From positions 1 through 50,927 of the forward strand of contig JAZRQY010000004.1 in NCBI GenBank assembly GCA_045650185.1: a stretch of 50,927 nt of DNA, given 5' to 3'. The stretch comes from Scatosoma sp045650185. Its GTDB lineage: Bacteria; Bacillota; Clostridia; Christensenellales; Borkfalkiaceae. The position numbers and the translations under genes were made by a program. The notes beneath the pieces are model-generated. The model worked only from the letters and a program-made list of their open reading frames with translations. It ran no database searches and was not told the origin of the DNA. Shown here piece after piece: positions 15,838 through 25,084 of the stretch (the stretch's first letter is position 1; each line of letters opens with the position of its first letter).

Positions 15838-16683
15838 ATGGCAATTTGTATCACATCGGACAGTACTTGTGATTTGGGGCATTTGGTTGCGGAGAGAAAT
15901 ATTAAAATTCTGCCCTTGCAGGTAAACTTGGGGGCGGATTCCTATCTCGACGGCGTGAATATTACGCCTGCGGATATCTTCGCATTCGTTGCGGAGACCC
16001 GCCAGCTGCCTAAGACCGCCGCACCCAGCATCGGCGATTACGAGGAGTTCTTTGCAGAGCAATTAAAGAGCTATGACGAGGTTATCCACTTTAACATTTC
16101 CTCGAAGAGCTCTGGTTCGCACAATATGGCAAAGCAGGCGGCAGAGGGGTTTGGCGGCAAGGTGCACGTCATCGACAGTATGGCGCTTTCTTCCGGGCAG
16201 GGCTTGCTGGTTATGAAGGCTTGCGACCTGCGCGACGAGGGCAAGAGCGCGGCAGAGATCGTAGAGGCGGCCAAGGAAATCAGAACGCATATCAACACTT
16301 CGTTCGTTCCCGACAGCCTCGATTATCTGCACAAGGGCGGCAGAGTTTCGGGCATGGTAAAGCTTGCGGCGGCGGCGTTTAAAATTCATCCGCTGATCAT
16401 GATGGAGGAAGGACAGCTGGTACCCGGTAAAAAATACAAGGGGAAGATGGCGGTACTTATCAAGCAGTACATTGAGGACTTGAAGGAAAAGTATCCTTCG
16501 TACGATAAGACCCGTTGCTTTGTCACCCATTCTTCGGCAGACCAAGATTTGGTGGATGCGGCAAAGGCGAAGGTTGCCGAGCTGTTTGATTTCGATGAAG
16601 TGATTGAAACGGTGGCAGGCTCGATTATCACCAGCCATTGCGGTAAGGGTACTTTGGGCGTACTGTTTATATACAATAACTAA
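15838..16683 (+). CDS. DegV family fatty-acid-binding protein
   Basis: A 281-aa DegV protein: N-terminal ITSDSTCDL, then SSKSSGSHNMAKQAA, DSMALSSGQG and a C-terminal GSIITSHCGKGTLGVLF. These are the family landmarks around the bound fatty acid. DegV proteins act as FakB-type carriers presenting fatty acids to the kinase FakA for phospholipid synthesis. No fakA is present here. A good ribosome binding site (AGGGAG) sits 12 bases after lepB. Confidence 0.9.
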   Translation: MAICITSDSTCDLGHLVAERNIKILPLQVNLGADSYLDGVNITPADIFAFVAETRQLPKTAAPSIGDYEEFFAEQLKSYDEVIHFNISSKSSGSHNMAKQAAEGFGGKVHVIDSMALSSGQGLLVMKACDLRDEGKSAAEIVEAAKEIRTHINTSFVPDSLDYLHKGGRVSGMVKLAAAAFKIHPLIMMEEGQLVPGKKYKGKMAVLIKQYIEDLKEKYPSYDKTRCFVTHSSADQDLVDAAKAKVAELFDFDEVIETVAGSIITSHCGKGTLGVLFIYNN

Positions 16684-16698
16684 AGGTCTCACTTAGCT

Positions 16699-17316
16699 AT
16701 GGTAGAGAATGTTTACAACGATGCGGATTTTTTGGCTGTGATTAAGCAGCGTAAGAAGGTTTTAGGCGTATTTTTCGCGGTTACGGCGGTATACGCCGCT
16801 TTTTGCATAGGCTGGTTGATTTATTATATCGGCTTACCGTATAAGGACACAATGCAGGCGTTGCCCAAGTGGATGGTGGGAATTGCCAGCGTTTTATACG
16901 TTTTTTTCCTGTTTCCGTATATGGGAATCAAGTACCACCGCGTCAACAATTACTATAAGAAGCTGTATACCTTCTCTGAAGGATTGAAGGGAGAGGAGAA
17001 GTGCTACTTTGCGTACTTTGCGGAAAAAGAGGTACAAAAGGAATCGGTGGATTGCATTTCTTGTATCTTCAAGATATGGAACAAGAAAAAACTGGAATGG
17101 ATGGAGCGTGAGGTCTATTTCGACGTTGAAAAAGAATGGCCGGATTTGGAACAAGGCGACCTCGTGCACTACGTCGTGCAGAGCAATTTCCTCATTCGAT
17201 ACGAGGTATTAGAGCGTCAGGCATTGACGGCGGCAGAGCTGGGTGAAGACGATGCTGATTACAAGGATGATGGGGATTTGAGTGAGAGCGTAAAAAACGA
17301 AGGAGAAACGATATGA
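16699..17316 (+). CDS. Two-TM membrane protein of unknown function
   Basis: A 205-aa protein I do not recognise. It has two hydrophobic segments (about residues 20-45 and 55-78), each able to cross the membrane, then a soluble charged domain (about 85-180) with VYFDVEKEWPDLEQGDLVHYVVQSNFLIRYEV, and an acidic tail. Its stop overlaps the start of the ACT-domain gene (ATGA), so the two are translated together. Confidence 0.6.
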   Translation: MVENVYNDADFLAVIKQRKKVLGVFFAVTAVYAAFCIGWLIYYIGLPYKDTMQALPKWMVGIASVLYVFFLFPYMGIKYHRVNNYYKKLYTFSEGLKGEEKCYFAYFAEKEVQKESVDCISCIFKIWNKKKLEWMEREVYFDVEKEWPDLEQGDLVHYVVQSNFLIRYEVLERQALTAAELGEDDADYKDDGDLSESVKNEGETI

Positions 17317-17582
17317 GAGCAGTAGTTACCGTGACGGGTAAGGACAACAAGGGTATCATCGCCAAAGTCAGCGGATTTTTGGCAGAAAAGAAAGTGAATA
17401 TTGAGGATATTTCTCAGACGATTTTGCAGGATTTCTTTGCGATGATTATGCTGGTGGATCTCTCTGAGGCAACCGAGGGGATTGCAGAGCTTGCCAAGGA
17501 ATGTATGGAACTCGGCAGGGAAATCGGTATGAGTATCTATATCCAGCACGAAGACATCTTCAACGCTATGCACACCATTTGA
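17313..17582 (+). CDS. ACT domain protein (UPF0237)
   Basis: An 89-aa single ACT domain: RAVVTVTGKDNKGIIAKVSGFLAEKKVNIEDISQTI, with the conserved ligand-binding Gly in GIIAKV. Such proteins bind small ligands, usually amino acids, and in Firmicutes sit directly before a PFL/DUF711 gene, as here (10 bases). AAGGAG precedes the ATG, which overlaps the stop of the previous gene. Confidence 0.88.
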   Translation: MRAVVTVTGKDNKGIIAKVSGFLAEKKVNIEDISQTILQDFFAMIMLVDLSEATEGIAELAKECMELGREIGMSIYIQHEDIFNAMHTI

Positions 17583-17592
17583 GGGATAGAAA

Positions 17593-18948
17593 ATGTTTAC
17601 GAATTTTGACGTATTAGAAACCATTCAAATGGTGGAAAAGGAACACTTGGATATTCGTACGATTACGATGGGGCTTTCCCTGCTCTCGTGTATTCGCGAT
17701 AACGCGAAGGACACGGCGCAACGGGTGTACGACCTCGTCTGTACGAAGGCAGAAAAGATTGTTAAAACGGCATCCGACCTTTCGGGTGAATACGGAATCC
17801 CCATCGTCAACAAGCGTGTATCGGTTACCCCCGTATCCCTGCTTTGCGCGGCGTTTCCCAAGGATGCGCCGTTGATTGCAAAGGCGTTGGACGATGCGGC
17901 GGAAACGCTTGGGATTGACTTTTTGGGCGGTTATTCCGCGCTCGTGCATAAGTCTACGGCAAGCTATGAACGGGAGTTTATGCAGACGATTCCCGAGGTG
18001 CTCGCAAGCACGAAACGGCTTTGCTCCTCTGTGAACGTAGGCTCTACGCGCACGGGCATCAATATGGAAGCGGTTGGAATGCTGGGCAAAATCTTCAAGG
18101 ATGCGGCGTTTTTGACCAAGGAAGCGGACGGTATCGGCGCGGCAAAGCTGGTGGCGTTCTGCAACGCGGTAGAGGATAACCCGTTTATGGCAGGCGCTTT
18201 CCACGGCGTGGGTGAGGCGGACGTCGTCGTCAACGTCGGCGTATCCGGCCCCGGGGTTGTGAAAAAGGCGTTGGAGAAGATTCCCGAGGCGAATCTCACC
18301 GAGGCGGCGGAGATGATTAAGCGTACGGCGTTCAAGATTACCCGCGCGGGTCAGTTGATTGCAAAAGAGGCGGCAAAGCGCTTGAACGCGCAGTTCGGTA
18401 TCGTAGACCTGTCGCTTGCGCCCACGCCTGCGGTAGGCGACTCGGTGGCGCATATTTTAGAGGAGCTCGGTGTTTCCACCGTTGGTGGACACGGCACGAC
18501 GGCGGCGTTGGCGCTTTTGAACGACGCGGTGAAGAAGGGTGGCGTTATGGCGTCCTCTCAGGTTGGCGGTCTGTCGGGCGCATTCATTCCCGTTTCCGAG
18601 GATATCGGTATGATTCAGGCGGCGGAAAGAGGGGAAATCACCTTGGATAAGCTGGAGGCGATGACCTGCGTATGCAGCGTGGGCCTCGATATGATTGCCA
18701 TTCCCGGCGACACCCCCGACACGACGATTGCGGCGATGATTGCAGACGAGGCGGCAATCGGTATGATTAACAACAAGACGACGGCGGTGCGTATTATCCC
18801 TGCCCCCGGAAAGACGGTGGGCGACGAGGTCAACTTCGGAGGACTGTTGGGCAGAGCGCCCATTCTCCCCGTGCACGGTACGGACAGTAGTAAGCTGATT
18901 CTGCGTGGCGGCAACATTCCAGCACCCATTCACAGCTTCAAAAACTAA
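17593..18948 (+). CDS. PFL family protein (UPF0210/DUF711)
   Basis: A 451-aa protein of full family length: DVLETIQMVEKEHLDIRTITMG at the start, VNVGVSGPGVVKKAL in the middle, and GRAPILPVHGTDSSKLILRGGNIPAPIHSFKN at the end. The fold is related to glycyl-radical enzymes of the pyruvate formate-lyase type, but the reaction is not known. The conserved ACT partner directly upstream suggests ligand regulation. Confidence 0.9.
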   Translation: MFTNFDVLETIQMVEKEHLDIRTITMGLSLLSCIRDNAKDTAQRVYDLVCTKAEKIVKTASDLSGEYGIPIVNKRVSVTPVSLLCAAFPKDAPLIAKALDDAAETLGIDFLGGYSALVHKSTASYEREFMQTIPEVLASTKRLCSSVNVGSTRTGINMEAVGMLGKIFKDAAFLTKEADGIGAAKLVAFCNAVEDNPFMAGAFHGVGEADVVVNVGVSGPGVVKKALEKIPEANLTEAAEMIKRTAFKITRAGQLIAKEAAKRLNAQFGIVDLSLAPTPAVGDSVAHILEELGVSTVGGHGTTAALALLNDAVKKGGVMASSQVGGLSGAFIPVSEDIGMIQAAERGEITLDKLEAMTCVCSVGLDMIAIPGDTPDTTIAAMIADEAAIGMINNKTTAVRIIPAPGKTVGDEVNFGGLLGRAPILPVHGTDSSKLILRGGNIPAPIHSFKN

Positions 18949-19003
18949 GGCGACGTGACGTAGCCAAAACTAAAAACGAAAACAAATCTGGAGGATTTTT
19001 ATT

Positions 19004-20785
19004 ATGGAAAGAAAAGATATTACTACCGCTTACAAGTGGGATTTGGAGGCAATTTACCCTACCGAAGAAGCTTGGCAGGCAGATTATAAGAAGTTAGAAG
19101 AACTCGTTTCTGCGCCCGTAGACGCTTACAAAGGCAAGCTGGGCGACAAGGCGGTTTTGCTTGCATATTTCAAGGAAGCGGCGAAGGTAGAACGCCTCCT
19201 CGAAAAACTGTATATGTACGCGCATATGCGCCACGACGAGGACGTTCGCGTTGCGAAGAATACTTCGGCAGTATCTATGTTGATGAGCCTCGCATCCAAG
19301 CTCTCCGCAAGAGATGCGTTCGTAGAGCCTGAATTGACCGCTCTGCCTGAAGAAACCTTGCAGGCGTTTATTGCAGACCCCGACTTTGCGCCGCAGGAAT
19401 ATATGTTGCGCAAGCTGACGGCGCTCAAGGCGCATATTTTGAGCAGTGAAGAAGAAAAATTGCTTGCTTTGGCAGGCGACGTTTTGGGTAGCTGTCGCAA
19501 CGTGTTCACGATGCTCGACAACGCGAACCTCAACCTGCCTAAGGCGATGCTCGGCGGCGAAGAAGTGCAGATGAGCCACGGCTTGTATGGCGTTGCTTTG
19601 CACTCGGGTACGGCGGAAGAGAGAAAGGAATGGTTTGAAAAATACTATCAGGCGTATATTAACCTCATCGACGCTATCACGCAGACCTACTACGGCAACG
19701 TGAAAAAGGACATCTTCTATTCGACGGCAAGAAAGTATAACTCTTGCTTGGAGCGCGCGCTGACCAACGAGGACGTACAGCCCGAGGTTTACAACAACCT
19801 CATCGAGGCGGTACACAATGCTTTCCCTGTAATGCACGAATATATGTCCCTTCGTCAGGAACTTTTGGGAATCGAACAGCATATGTACGATATCTACGCT
19901 CCCCTTGTAGAGGATGCGGAAATCAAACTTCCCTTCGACGAGGCGTACGAGCTTGTAATCGAAGGCTTAGCGCCCCTTGGAAAGGGCTATGAGGCTCTTC
20001 TTCGTAAGGCAAAGGAAGAACGCTGGATTGACGTTTACGAAAACGAGGGTAAGCGTAGCGGCGCATACTCGACGGGTTCTTACGACACCCATCCGTACGT
20101 GCTGTTGAACTACCAAGAAACGACCAACGATATCTTCACGATCGCTCACGAAATGGGGCACGCAATCCACACCTATCAGTCCACGGACGAACAGGTTTAC
20201 GAGAAGTCTTCTTACACCATTTTCCTTGCAGAAATCGCATCTACGGCAAACGAAGTATTGCTGCTTAAGCACCTCTACAAGAAGACGGAGGACAAGAAGC
20301 TGAAGAAATACCTTCTTACCTACTATATGGATATGATCCGCGCGACGATGTTCCGTCAGACGCAGTTTGCGGAATTTGAACAGAAGGCGCACGCGTTGGT
20401 AGAACAGGGTCAGCCCTTGACGAAGGATAACCTTTGCCAGTTGTACTACGACCTCAACAAGGCGTACTACGGCGAAGGCATCGTACACGATCAGCAGATT
20501 GCATACGAATGGTCGAGAATTCCCCATTTCTACACCTCCTTCTACGTATACAAATACGCAACGGGTATCATCTCTGCAATCTCTATCGTACGTTCGATTT
20601 TAGAGCAGGGCGAGCCTGCGGTACAGCGCTACTTCAAGTTCCTTCGCAGCGGCGGCAAGACCGACCCCGTTAGCATCTTGAAGGAAGCAGGCGTTGATTT
20701 GACGACCAAAGCACCCTTCGAGGCGGCTATGCAGGAATTCAAGGATACCTTGGAAGAATTCAAAAAATTAACCGAAGAAAAGTAA
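19004..20785 (+). CDS. pepF: Oligoendopeptidase F (M3 metallopeptidase)
   Basis: A 593-aa cytosolic metalloprotease that cleaves short peptides. The zinc motif is AHEMGHAIH at about residues 381-389, with the third ligand Glu expected in LAEIASTANE about 25 residues later. The helical N-terminal PepF domain (about 1-190) is complete. It has a strong ribosome binding site (TGGAGGA) and a 55-base gap from the PFL gene. A GGGCGC/GCGCCC hairpin (about 20787-20805) separates it from dnaB. Confidence 0.93.
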   Translation: MERKDITTAYKWDLEAIYPTEEAWQADYKKLEELVSAPVDAYKGKLGDKAVLLAYFKEAAKVERLLEKLYMYAHMRHDEDVRVAKNTSAVSMLMSLASKLSARDAFVEPELTALPEETLQAFIADPDFAPQEYMLRKLTALKAHILSSEEEKLLALAGDVLGSCRNVFTMLDNANLNLPKAMLGGEEVQMSHGLYGVALHSGTAEERKEWFEKYYQAYINLIDAITQTYYGNVKKDIFYSTARKYNSCLERALTNEDVQPEVYNNLIEAVHNAFPVMHEYMSLRQELLGIEQHMYDIYAPLVEDAEIKLPFDEAYELVIEGLAPLGKGYEALLRKAKEERWIDVYENEGKRSGAYSTGSYDTHPYVLLNYQETTNDIFTIAHEMGHAIHTYQSTDEQVYEKSSYTIFLAEIASTANEVLLLKHLYKKTEDKKLKKYLLTYYMDMIRATMFRQTQFAEFEQKAHALVEQGQPLTKDNLCQLYYDLNKAYYGEGIVHDQQIAYEWSRIPHFYTSFYVYKYATGIISAISIVRSILEQGEPAVQRYFKFLRSGGKTDPVSILKEAGVDLTTKAPFEAAMQEFKDTLEEFKKLTEEK

Positions 20786-20818
20786 GGGCGCTTTCGATGC
20801 GCCCAATGAGGGAAAATT

Positions 20819-22324
20819 ATGGCAAACGAACAATTGACAATGCCCTATAACCGCGATGCGGAAATGGCGCTGCTTGGCTGTATTTTAATGGATGCAGAGA
20901 TTGCGGCGGATATCGTAGAAAAGCTGTCTGCGGCAGATTTCTACGTAGAATCCCATCAGGTGATTATCCGCGCGATGAACGAGGTCTTTACGCAGAGAAA
21001 GCCGATTGACCTCGTTACCGTGTCCGACCAACTGGATGCGAAGGGTGAGCTGACGAAGGCAGGCGGTATCGCTTACCTGACCGAGCTGGCGCAGATTACG
21101 CCCTCGGCGGCAAACTATAAGTCCTACCTCGAAATCGTTTTGCGCGATTCCACCAACCGTAAACTCATTCGTGCGGCGCGCAAGATTATCGAAACCTCGC
21201 TCAAGAGCGTGGACGGCAACGAGAGCATGGCGTATGCAGAAAAGCTGGTGTACGACATTTCCAAGCAGTCCGATCGTTCCACCCTTGCCGCAATGTCGGA
21301 CGGGGATATCGTAGGGCAGGTTATTCAAAAATTCGAACAACTGCAAAACGACCCCGATTCCTTCAAGGGAATCCCCACGGGGTATAGACGCCTCGACCAG
21401 ATGATGAACGGCTTGCAAAAGACGGATCTTTTGGTATTGGCTGCTCGTCCCGGTATGGGTAAGACTTCGTTTGCGATGAACCTCGTCGAAAACGCAGGCA
21501 TAAACCACGGTAAGACGTGCGCGGTATTCTCTTTGGAAATGCCTCGTCAACAGATCGTGCAAAGATTGCTCTGCTCGTATGCGAAGGTGCATATGGGTAA
21601 GGCTCTGCGCGGACAGTTGACGCAAGAGGAGTGGAAGAAGATTATTCTCGCCTCGGACAAGCTCCGCAAGAGTAAGATTTACGTCGACGATTCTTCGTCC
21701 GTAACCCCTGCGGAAATCTTGTCCAAGTGCAGACGCTTGAAGTCGATTGCAGGATCGTTAGACCTCGTGATGATCGACTATATCCAGCTGATGCGTGGCG
21801 GTTCTTCTACGGTTGCAGGTAGCGAAAACAGACAACAGGAAATCGCGTCGATTACCCGTGATTTGAAGATTATGGCGAAGGAATTGGAAGTGCCTATTAT
21901 TGCGCTTTCTCAGCTTCGTCGTATCCAGTCGAACGAGCCTACGCTCTCCGACCTTCGTGAATCGGGCGCCATCGAGCAGGACGCAGATATCGTTATGTTT
22001 ATTCATCGTCCCGAGGCGCTGGCTACCGCGCAGGATATTGCGGCAGGCAAGGTGGTCAAGGGTGCGGCTGACCTCATTATTGCAAAGCATAGAAACGGCG
22101 AACAGGGCAGAGTGCCTTTGAAGTTCATCGGCGAATACACCAAGTTCGTGGACGTGGACAGCCAAGGGGCGATGGAAGAGCCTCCTCAGTACGGCAGACC
22201 TCAGCAACCGCAGAACTTTGAAAACGAAGACCCCGCGTCTGCGTTTAGCGGTTACGACGGCGACGACGGCCCGTCTGAGCCCCCGTACGGTGGGTATGAG
22301 GACGACGAAGTTCCTTTTGAGTAA
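20819..22324 (+). CDS. dnaB: Replicative DNA helicase DnaB
   Basis: A 501-aa DnaB/DnaC-type hexameric helicase that unwinds the fork. The N-terminal primase-interacting domain (about 1-120, PYNRDAEMALLGCIL) precedes the RecA-like core, with Walker A in AARPGMGKTS (about 208-217), Walker B in LVMIDYIQLM and the arginine-finger region RESGAIEQDADIVMF. The C-terminal 45 residues are a Pro/Gly/Asp-rich tail. No intein is present. The dnaD-like primosome gene lies 8 kb away on the other strand. Confidence 0.97.
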   Translation: MANEQLTMPYNRDAEMALLGCILMDAEIAADIVEKLSAADFYVESHQVIIRAMNEVFTQRKPIDLVTVSDQLDAKGELTKAGGIAYLTELAQITPSAANYKSYLEIVLRDSTNRKLIRAARKIIETSLKSVDGNESMAYAEKLVYDISKQSDRSTLAAMSDGDIVGQVIQKFEQLQNDPDSFKGIPTGYRRLDQMMNGLQKTDLLVLAARPGMGKTSFAMNLVENAGINHGKTCAVFSLEMPRQQIVQRLLCSYAKVHMGKALRGQLTQEEWKKIILASDKLRKSKIYVDDSSSVTPAEILSKCRRLKSIAGSLDLVMIDYIQLMRGGSSTVAGSENRQQEIASITRDLKIMAKELEVPIIALSQLRRIQSNEPTLSDLRESGAIEQDADIVMFIHRPEALATAQDIAAGKVVKGAADLIIAKHRNGEQGRVPLKFIGEYTKFVDVDSQGAMEEPPQYGRPQQPQNFENEDPASAFSGYDGDDGPSEPPYGGYEDDEVPFE

Positions 22325-22325
22325 G

Positions 22326-23342
22326 ATGCAGACGGAAATCAAAAACATTACGCCTGATAGCCTTGCGGAGGCAAAGCGTATTATCCTCGAAGGCGGTGTG
22401 GTAGGGATGCCGACGGAAACGGTGTACGGATTGGGCGGCAACGCCTTGGACGATAGCGCCGTGCAAAAGATTTTTGCCGTCAAGGGCAGACCTGCGGACA
22501 ACCCCCTGATTGCGCACGTGCATCGGGATTACGACCTGTCGAGGCTAATAGATTACGACCCTCCGTATGCGAAGGCTTTGCGTGAGGCGTTTTTGCCCGG
22601 ACCTTTGACCCTCGTATACCCTTCGACGGGTAAGGTGAGTGGGTACGTTTCCTGCGGCTTGAACACCTTGGCAATACGCGTACCTGCGCACGCAGGCGCG
22701 CAGGCGTTCTTAAAAGAAGTAGACCTGCCGATAGCCGCCCCTAGCGCGAATCTTTCCAAGCACGTGAGTCCAACTTCGGCGCAGCACGTTTACGACGATT
22801 TTAACGGCAAAATAGGGCTTATTTTGGACGGTGGCGAATGTACGGGCGGAATCGAGAGTACCGTTTGCGATATTACGGGCGAAGTGCCTGTGATTTTGCG
22901 TCCGGGGCTCGTCACGCAGGAGATGATTGCGAAGGTGGTCGGGGATTGTAAGGTATATACCCCGAAACTGCAATCTGGTGAAAAAGTCAAGAGCCCGGGG
23001 GTATTGTATAAGCATTACGCGCCCCGTTGTCAAACACGCCTCTTTTTGGCTACTGCCTTAGACGAGGCGGTGGAATACGCAAAAGAGTGTCAGAACAGGT
23101 CGGAGCGAGTTGCTTTCCTTTGCGATAGCGGTGTAGGCAAGAAGATACTTTGCCGTGCGACGGTGCTCGAATTAGGGGGCACGCCTGAGGAGATGGCGGC
23201 AAGTCTGTATGCTCGTCTTCGTGAGGCGGAGAAGATTTGCGACAGGTTGATTATCATCGAGCCTGCAGATAGAACGGAAAAAATGGTGGGCGTACTCAAT
23301 CGCCTGCATAAGGCGTGCGCGTCGGTGGACGTGCCGCATTGA
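22326..23342 (+). CDS. tsaC: Threonylcarbamoyl-AMP synthase (Sua5/TsaC)
   Basis: Forms threonylcarbamoyl-AMP for the t6A modification of ANN-decoding tRNAs. The 338-aa long (Sua5) form has the YrdC domain (about 15-200: GGVVGMPTETVYGLGGNA, KGRPADNPLIAH, PSANLSKHVSPTS) and the C-terminal Sua5 domain (about 215-338). The ATG at 22326, one base after the dnaB stop, is chosen; the longer frame reaches back into dnaB. There is no separate ribosome binding site, so coupling to dnaB is likely. Confidence 0.93.
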   Translation: MQTEIKNITPDSLAEAKRIILEGGVVGMPTETVYGLGGNALDDSAVQKIFAVKGRPADNPLIAHVHRDYDLSRLIDYDPPYAKALREAFLPGPLTLVYPSTGKVSGYVSCGLNTLAIRVPAHAGAQAFLKEVDLPIAAPSANLSKHVSPTSAQHVYDDFNGKIGLILDGGECTGGIESTVCDITGEVPVILRPGLVTQEMIAKVVGDCKVYTPKLQSGEKVKSPGVLYKHYAPRCQTRLFLATALDEAVEYAKECQNRSERVAFLCDSGVGKKILCRATVLELGGTPEEMAASLYARLREAEKICDRLIIIEPADRTEKMVGVLNRLHKACASVDVPH

Positions 23343-23351
23343 GGTAGCAAT

Positions 23352-23948
23352 ATGGAAAGCGCTGTGGTGGAAAAACTCGTCCTCTTCGTTTGCACGGGGA
23401 ATACCTGCCGTTCGCCGATGGCGGAGGCAATTTTCCGCTACGAGGCAAAGCGCAGAGGCTTGCCTGTGGCCGTTCGTTCGGCGGGCTTGGATACGGAGTC
23501 GAAGAGGAGTATGCATTTACACTCTTTACGCACCTTGGCGAACCACGGCTTGTCGGTAGAAAACTTTACGCCGACGCCCTTTTCTGAACAGTTGATAAGA
23601 GAGGCGACGGCAATCGTCTGTATGACCGAGCGGCAAAAAGAGCTGGCGGCGTACCATTGTACGCAGGTTTTAGGTGTAGATGGGGCGCAAAAAGTATACG
23701 CTTTTTCGGACTTTTGCGGCTATTCTATCCCCGATCCTTATGGGCAGGGGGTTGAGGCGTATGAGGACACTTATAAGGCATTGGAGGGGGGCATGTCTGC
23801 GTTGATTGACGCTTTGTTCCCTGAAAAGGCACCGTCAGAGCCTGAAAAACAGGACGAAAACGGCAAGGACGAGGGGGAGGAACCCACGAAGAAGAAAACG
23901 ACGGGCGCGCGCAGAGGCCGCCCGAGGAAGGAGAAGATAACGGAATGA
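23352..23948 (+). CDS. Low-molecular-weight protein tyrosine phosphatase with basic tail
   Basis: The first 155 residues are a complete LMW-PTP: the CX5R loop CTGNTCRSP with nucleophile Cys14 and Arg20, and the acid-loop Asp in IPDPYG. A 40-residue tail follows, rich in Lys, Glu and Arg and ending in GARRGRPRKEK, with an AT-hook-like GRPRK motif. The tail is not part of the usual enzyme and could tether it to nucleic acid or a partner. It also resembles the arginine-phosphatase group (YwlE, near tsaC and rpiB in Bacillus); the ywlC-ywlE-rpiB-upp order is kept here. Confidence 0.88.
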   Translation: MESAVVEKLVLFVCTGNTCRSPMAEAIFRYEAKRRGLPVAVRSAGLDTESKRSMHLHSLRTLANHGLSVENFTPTPFSEQLIREATAIVCMTERQKELAAYHCTQVLGVDGAQKVYAFSDFCGYSIPDPYGQGVEAYEDTYKALEGGMSALIDALFPEKAPSEPEKQDENGKDEGEEPTKKKTTGARRGRPRKEKITE

Positions 23949-24397
23949 AAATTGCTTTGGCTTGCGATCACGGCGCTTTGAACTTGAAGAAAGCCGTGAT
24001 GAATTATCTTGAAAAATGTGGCCACGAATACGTGGATTTTGGTACGTATGACGAAAGCTCCTGCGACTATCCCGACTTTGCCCTGCTGGCGGCAGAGGCG
24101 GTGGCGAGCGGTGAATGCGAAAGAGGGATTGTCGTCTGCTCTTCGGGGATAGGCGTATCCATCGTTGCCAACAAGGTTCCCGGGGTGCGTTGCGCCCATT
24201 GTCACGACACTTATTGCGCGAAGTACACCCGCTTGCACAACGATGCGAATATGCTTGCGATGGGGGAAAAGGTGGTAGGCGTAGGCTTGATGGAAGAGAT
24301 TGTTTCGCTGTTTTTGAACACCGAATACGAGGGCGGCGAACGCCACGACAGACGGATTGCAAAAATCAAGAAAATCGAAGAAAAATACGCAAAATAA
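23945..24397 (+). CDS. rpiB: Ribose-5-phosphate isomerase B
   Basis: A 150-aa enzyme interconverting ribose-5-P and ribulose-5-P. It has LACDHGALNLKK at the start, the catalytic Cys in VVCSSGIGVSIVANK, and HNDANMLAMGEKVVG. It overlaps the phosphatase gene by 4 bases (ATGA). Product length is normal for RpiB. Confidence 0.93.
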   Translation: MKIALACDHGALNLKKAVMNYLEKCGHEYVDFGTYDESSCDYPDFALLAAEAVASGECERGIVVCSSGIGVSIVANKVPGVRCAHCHDTYCAKYTRLHNDANMLAMGEKVVGVGLMEEIVSLFLNTEYEGGERHDRRIAKIKKIEEKYAK

Positions 24398-24414
24398 AGA
24401 GTAGTGAGGAATAT

Positions 24415-25068
24415 ATGGAAAAGCTGGAATTTTATGAAAACCCGAAGTTTCACCACGTGCAACATCCGTTAATCGAACACAAGTTGGCGATTTTGCGCGA
24501 TGAAAACACCAAGACGAAGCAGTTTGCCGAGCTTGCGGAAGAAATTGCGATGCTGTTGACCTACGAGGCGACGAAGGACTTGCCCTTGGAGGACGTTTCG
24601 GTGAAAACGCCGATTGAAGAAACCACCTGCCATATGGTTTCGGGCAGAGCGGTAGGCATCGTTCCTATCCTGCGCGCAGGGCTTGGTATGGTGTCTGGCG
24701 TACAGAAACTCATTCCCAACGCAAAGGTGGGGCATATCGGGCTTTACCGCGATGAAACGACGCACCAGCCCGTGGAATATTATTGCAAGCTTCCTGCAGA
24801 TGCTGAGAGCAGAATTTTGCTGGTGGTAGACCCGATGTTGGCGACGGGCGGTAGCGCATCCGACGCGATTACGATGATTAAAAAGCGTGGCGTAAAGAAG
24901 ATTAAGCTTTGCTGTCTTGTCAGCGCGCCTGAGGGCGTTCGCCGTATCTTGAAGGATCACCCTGATGTTGATTTGTACGTTGCAGCGGTGGATAGACAGC
25001 TGAACGAAAATTGCTATATTATGCCCGGTCTTGGCGATGCAGGGGATAGGCTTTTCGGCACGAAATAA
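24415..25068 (+). CDS. upp: Uracil phosphoribosyltransferase
   Basis: A 217-aa pyrimidine-salvage enzyme making UMP from uracil and PRPP. It has HPLIEHKLAILRDENT at the N-terminus, the PRPP loop VVDPMLATGGSASDAI and a C-terminal IMPGLGDAGDRLFGT. The start at 24415 follows AGTGAGGA; the longer upstream frame runs through rpiB. It is followed after 16 bases by the S51 peptidase. Confidence 0.96.
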   Translation: MEKLEFYENPKFHHVQHPLIEHKLAILRDENTKTKQFAELAEEIAMLLTYEATKDLPLEDVSVKTPIEETTCHMVSGRAVGIVPILRAGLGMVSGVQKLIPNAKVGHIGLYRDETTHQPVEYYCKLPADAESRILLVVDPMLATGGSASDAITMIKKRGVKKIKLCCLVSAPEGVRRILKDHPDVDLYVAAVDRQLNENCYIMPGLGDAGDRLFGTK

Positions 25069-25084
25069 GGCGGATATTTCAAAA

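Noticed and set aside
22218..22325. Longer N-terminus of the Sua5/TsaC protein
   Set aside because: The extension lies inside dnaB in another frame and does not look like protein; the ATG just after the dnaB stop starts the conserved domain properly.
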